Part shown: piece after piece, positions 61,946-64,000 of the stretch
Numbering within the stretch: the first letter of the stretch is position 1
How the letters are laid out: every line of letters starts with the position of its first letter
Assembly: GCA_017849585.1 (NCBI GenBank)
Contig: JAFIGT010000033.1
Coordinates: 62,001-126,000, forward strand
DNA from: Verrucomicrobium sp.
GTDB lineage: Bacteria; Verrucomicrobiota; Verrucomicrobiia; Methylacidiphilales; UBA1321
Reading direction: 5' to 3'
DNA length: 64,000 bases
Notes under the pieces: model-generated
The model's database searches: none
What the model was told of the DNA's origin: nothing
What the model saw: the letters and a program-made list of their open reading frames with translations, nothing else
Made by a program: the position numbers and the translations under genes

Positions 61946-63112
61946 TTATTTGAACGAACTGGAGAAATCCTCAGCAACGTCTGTCTGTACGGTCGTTTTG
62001 GTTTTGCGGTCTGATTGATGGATCAATCCCGTGAGCGTCTTTTCATACTCGCTACTGGAAAGGGGCAGTTCGACGGTCATGTCATGTATTGCCGAGTGGA
62101 TGATGGCATTGCCTAATTCCACGGAACGAATGCCCTCTTTGGCTGGAGAGAGCAGCGCCTCGCCTTTGAGGATCGCATTGGTGAAATTTTTGAGAATACC
62201 CGCGTGCTGTTCGCCCTTTTGCACCACGGGAATCGTGGCATGCCACACTTCCGGCTGGCCAAACCCAAAGGGAGTCTCGCGGCTGAAGCGGCTCATTTGA
62301 ATCTCGTTGCGCGTATAGGTGAGGGTGCCACCTTCCATGACCAGCTTGCCTTGTTCGCCGGTCACTTCGAGGCGGTTGGTTCCGGGGGCTTCCCCGGTTG
62401 TGGTGATGAAGACGCCTGTGCAGCCGTTTTCATATTCCATATACGCGGTCACACTGTCTTCCACCTCGATATCGTGATAACGGCCAAACTGACAGAAACC
62501 GCGAACCTTTTTGGGCATGCCAAAGATCCATTGGAAAAGATCGAGATTGTGCGGGCATTGATTGAGCAGCACGCCGCCGCCTTCTCCCTCCCACGTGGCG
62601 CGCCAGCCCCCCGAGGCGTAGTAGGCATGCGTGCGGAACCAATCGGTGATGATCCAGTTGATGCGCTGAATTTTTCCGAGCTCTCCCCCTTGAACCATGC
62701 TGCGGATCTTTTGATAAATGGAATCCGTTCTCTGGTTGAACATGGCTGCGAAGATTTGATTCGGATTGCGATGGGCCGCGATGAGTCGTTCACAATCGGC
62801 TTTATGCGCCGAGATCGGTTTCTCTACCAAGACATGGTATCCCGCATTGAGGGCGTCGATTCCAATGGTGGTATGGGAATAGTGCGGTGTGGCGATGAGG
62901 ATGGCGTCGACCAGATTTGACTTCAGAAGATCGCGATGGTTGAGGAAGTGGTGGTAGGCCGGAAATTTCTGAAGCTTTGATTCTACGACGTCACAAATGG
63001 CGACAAGCTTGAGGCCGGGGATTTTGTCGGACCCGAGCCAAGACATATGCCAGTTGCCCATGTTTCCCATGCCGATTAAGCCAAGGCGGACAGTTTCGAG
63101 AGTATTTTTCAT
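61946..63112 (-). CDS. Gfo/Idh/MocA-family oxidoreductase (copy 1)
   Basis: A 388-residue protein with the same domain plan: VRLGLIGMGNMGNWHMSWL at the N-terminus, EKPISAHKADC, GEGGGVLLNQCPHNLDLFQW and TTGEAPGTNRLEVTGE. It lies 14 bases upstream of its paralogue. The C-terminal tail (KTKTTVQTDVAEDFSSSFK) extends beyond the paralogue. First gene of the catabolic unit after the LacI-type regulator gene, with a palindrome in the 261-base gap between them. Confidence 0.9.
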   Translation of the reverse strand: MKNTLETVRLGLIGMGNMGNWHMSWLGSDKIPGLKLVAICDVVESKLQKFPAYHHFLNHRDLLKSNLVDAILIATPHYSHTTIGIDALNAGYHVLVEKPISAHKADCERLIAAHRNPNQIFAAMFNQRTDSIYQKIRSMVQGGELGKIQRINWIITDWFRTHAYYASGGWRATWEGEGGGVLLNQCPHNLDLFQWIFGMPKKVRGFCQFGRYHDIEVEDSVTAYMEYENGCTGVFITTTGEAPGTNRLEVTGEQGKLVMEGGTLTYTRNEIQMSRFSRETPFGFGQPEVWHATIPVVQKGEQHAGILKNFTNAILKGEALLSPAKEGIRSVELGNAIIHSAIHDMTVELPLSSSEYEKTLTGLIHQSDRKTKTTVQTDVAEDFSSSFK

Positions 63113-63373
63113 GCGGAATAGAATCGTTTCTTGTTGAAAATAAGTTAGTTAGGATGAAATTATGCGTGAAAGAAAGAGGGCTGAGATGCGAGATGGGGCG
63201 ATGAGGTTCCCGATTTCTTGTATATCATCATTTAATATGATCATTTTGTCAAATAAAAGCATTCAATATTATTGCCGATAAAGCCGGATCGATGATGGGC
63301 GCAGGGAATGCGCGTGTAACCGGATGGAGAAATAGCCAGCCGAGAGACGCTTCCTTGTGTAAAGGCGAGGGGG
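63113..63373. other. Intergenic region before the Gfo/Idh unit
   Basis: A 261-base AT-rich gap with the imperfect palindrome at 63224-63244 and no gene-like frame. It probably contains the promoter of the catabolic unit. Confidence 0.4.
63224..63244. promoter_or_regulatory. Imperfect palindrome before Gfo/Idh unit
   Basis: ATCATCAT and ATGATCAT (7 of 8 positions complementary) around TTAAT, 111 bases upstream of the first oxidoreductase gene. It could be the operator of the LacI-type regulator encoded just upstream. A+T-rich sequence makes chance palindromes more likely, hence low confidence. Confidence 0.3.
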
Positions 63374-64000
63374 TTAGGCGCTCTGTCGGATCATCAGCTC
63401 GCCGCGGATTTGGACGTCTGTGTTTTCCACGGGAGTGCCATTTACAAGGTTATTGAGTAACGTAAAGGCTTGCTGTCCAATAGCTTCAAATGGAACGTGG
63501 TATGTAGTCAAGCTGATCTGGGTCGCATTGGCGATAGAGATGTCATCGATGCCAATGACCTTTAAATCTTCTGGTACGCGGATATTCAATGAGCGCGCTG
63601 TCTCTATCAAGGCGACAGCGAGAAAGTCATAGAGACATACAACGCCTTCCAAATCAGTGGCTTGCTTTAAATAGTTTTGGGCGATTCGCGTTGGCTCGCG
63701 TAGGGGATGTTCATGAGAAGGATTCATCTGGGGCGCGAGATGGACGAGAGCTGAATTGTAAGGAATACCTGCCTCCTCGAGAGCCTTGCGGTAGCCCAGA
63801 TGTTTTTCGCGAGCGATCTGGGTCCAAGCGTGATTGGCTAGGAAGCCGATGCGCTTCAGGCCCTGTTTGATGAGATGGTTTGTGACGGTGTAGCCTTCGT
63901 GGAAGAAGTCAGCGGTTACTGACGGGCAACCGGTTCCTGGCAGAGCCATGCCAGCGAGAACGATGGGAATCTCTGAGGCCATGACAATTTGGGAAAACTG
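63374..64000 (-). CDS. LacI/GalR-family regulator, partial at window edge
   Basis: The reading frame continues open to the end of the window, so the 5' part, with the DNA-binding domain, is missing. The visible 208 residues are a LacI-type sensor domain: IPIVLAGMALPG, GLKRIGFLANHAWT, GVVCLYDFLAVALIETA, VIGIDDISIANATQISLTT and the terminal VQIRGELMIRQSA. An apparent ATG at 63982 is internal. It is distinct from the LacI-type regulator at 39780 and probably controls the downstream oxidoreductase/isomerase unit. Confidence 0.88.
   Translation of the reverse strand, partial: QFSQIVMASEIPIVLAGMALPGTGCPSVTADFFHEGYTVTNHLIKQGLKRIGFLANHAWTQIAREKHLGYRKALEEAGIPYNSALVHLAPQMNPSHEHPLREPTRIAQNYLKQATDLEGVVCLYDFLAVALIETARSLNIRVPEDLKVIGIDDISIANATQISLTTYHVPFEAIGQQAFTLLNNLVNGTPVENTDVQIRGELMIRQSA

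Overview
The window looks like a chromosome segment of a Verrucomicrobiota bacterium (Chthoniobacter/Opitutus/Spartobacteria-like). The main pointers are a complete four-gene Verru_Chthon pseudopilin cassette, three PEP-CTERM proteins, a TIGR03790 family protein, an H-X9-DG type pseudopilin, a dockerin protein beside a cohesin-like protein, and weak or absent Shine-Dalgarno sequences at many starts. The first 23 kb appear richer in G+C than the 23-46 kb stretch (by eye, not computed). No rRNA, tRNA, CRISPR array or intact insertion sequence was seen.

Layout. 1-4.5 kb (+): a small secreted carbohydrate-binding-like protein, a secreted clan GH-A glycoside hydrolase carrying a copy of the same domain, a small membrane protein and a class D beta-lactamase homologue. 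4.5-9 kb (-): a small membrane protein, IspH, a winged-helix regulator with a partner membrane protein, and a two-component system. Two near-identical palindromes flank the regulator/membrane-protein pair. 9-17.8 kb (-): a complete Bat-type cluster (MoxR, DUF58, DUF4381-like, BatA, a BatB-BatC fusion, BatD, BatE-like). 18-23.3 kb: an SGNH hydrolase (-), then a GNAT acetyltransferase, a PhnP-like metallo-hydrolase, a TIGR03790 protein and a TatD hydrolase (+).

23.4-46.4 kb is the most interesting part: a polysaccharide-utilisation region with three GH71-like proteins, two SGNH hydrolases, a sialate O-acetylesterase-like protein, a PEP-CTERM protein, a pseudopilin, a LacI-family regulator, an alpha/beta-hydrolase esterase, a galactonate-dehydratase-like enolase-superfamily enzyme, an SDR oxidoreductase and a cytoplasmic GH-A enzyme. 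The 13-bp palindrome TCGAACWGTTCGA occurs five times, each time at the head of a transcription unit of this region, including immediately before the start codon of the LacI gene. This defines a candidate single-regulator local regulon. No transporter gene is visible in it.

46.4-52.2 kb: a 96-bp MITE-like element with CTAG target duplications, then the Verru_Chthon A/C/B/D cassette (-). 52.7-59.9 kb (+): a PEP-CTERM beta-helix protein, then a three-gene unit encoding a dockerin/discoidin protein, a cohesin-like PEP-CTERM protein and a large secreted GH51/GH39-like hydrolase. This suggests cohesin-dockerin assembly on a surface anchored by the PEP-CTERM/exosortase route. 60-64 kb (-): a sugar-phosphate isomerase/epimerase, two paralogous Gfo/Idh/MocA oxidoreductases and a LacI-type regulator cut by the window edge.
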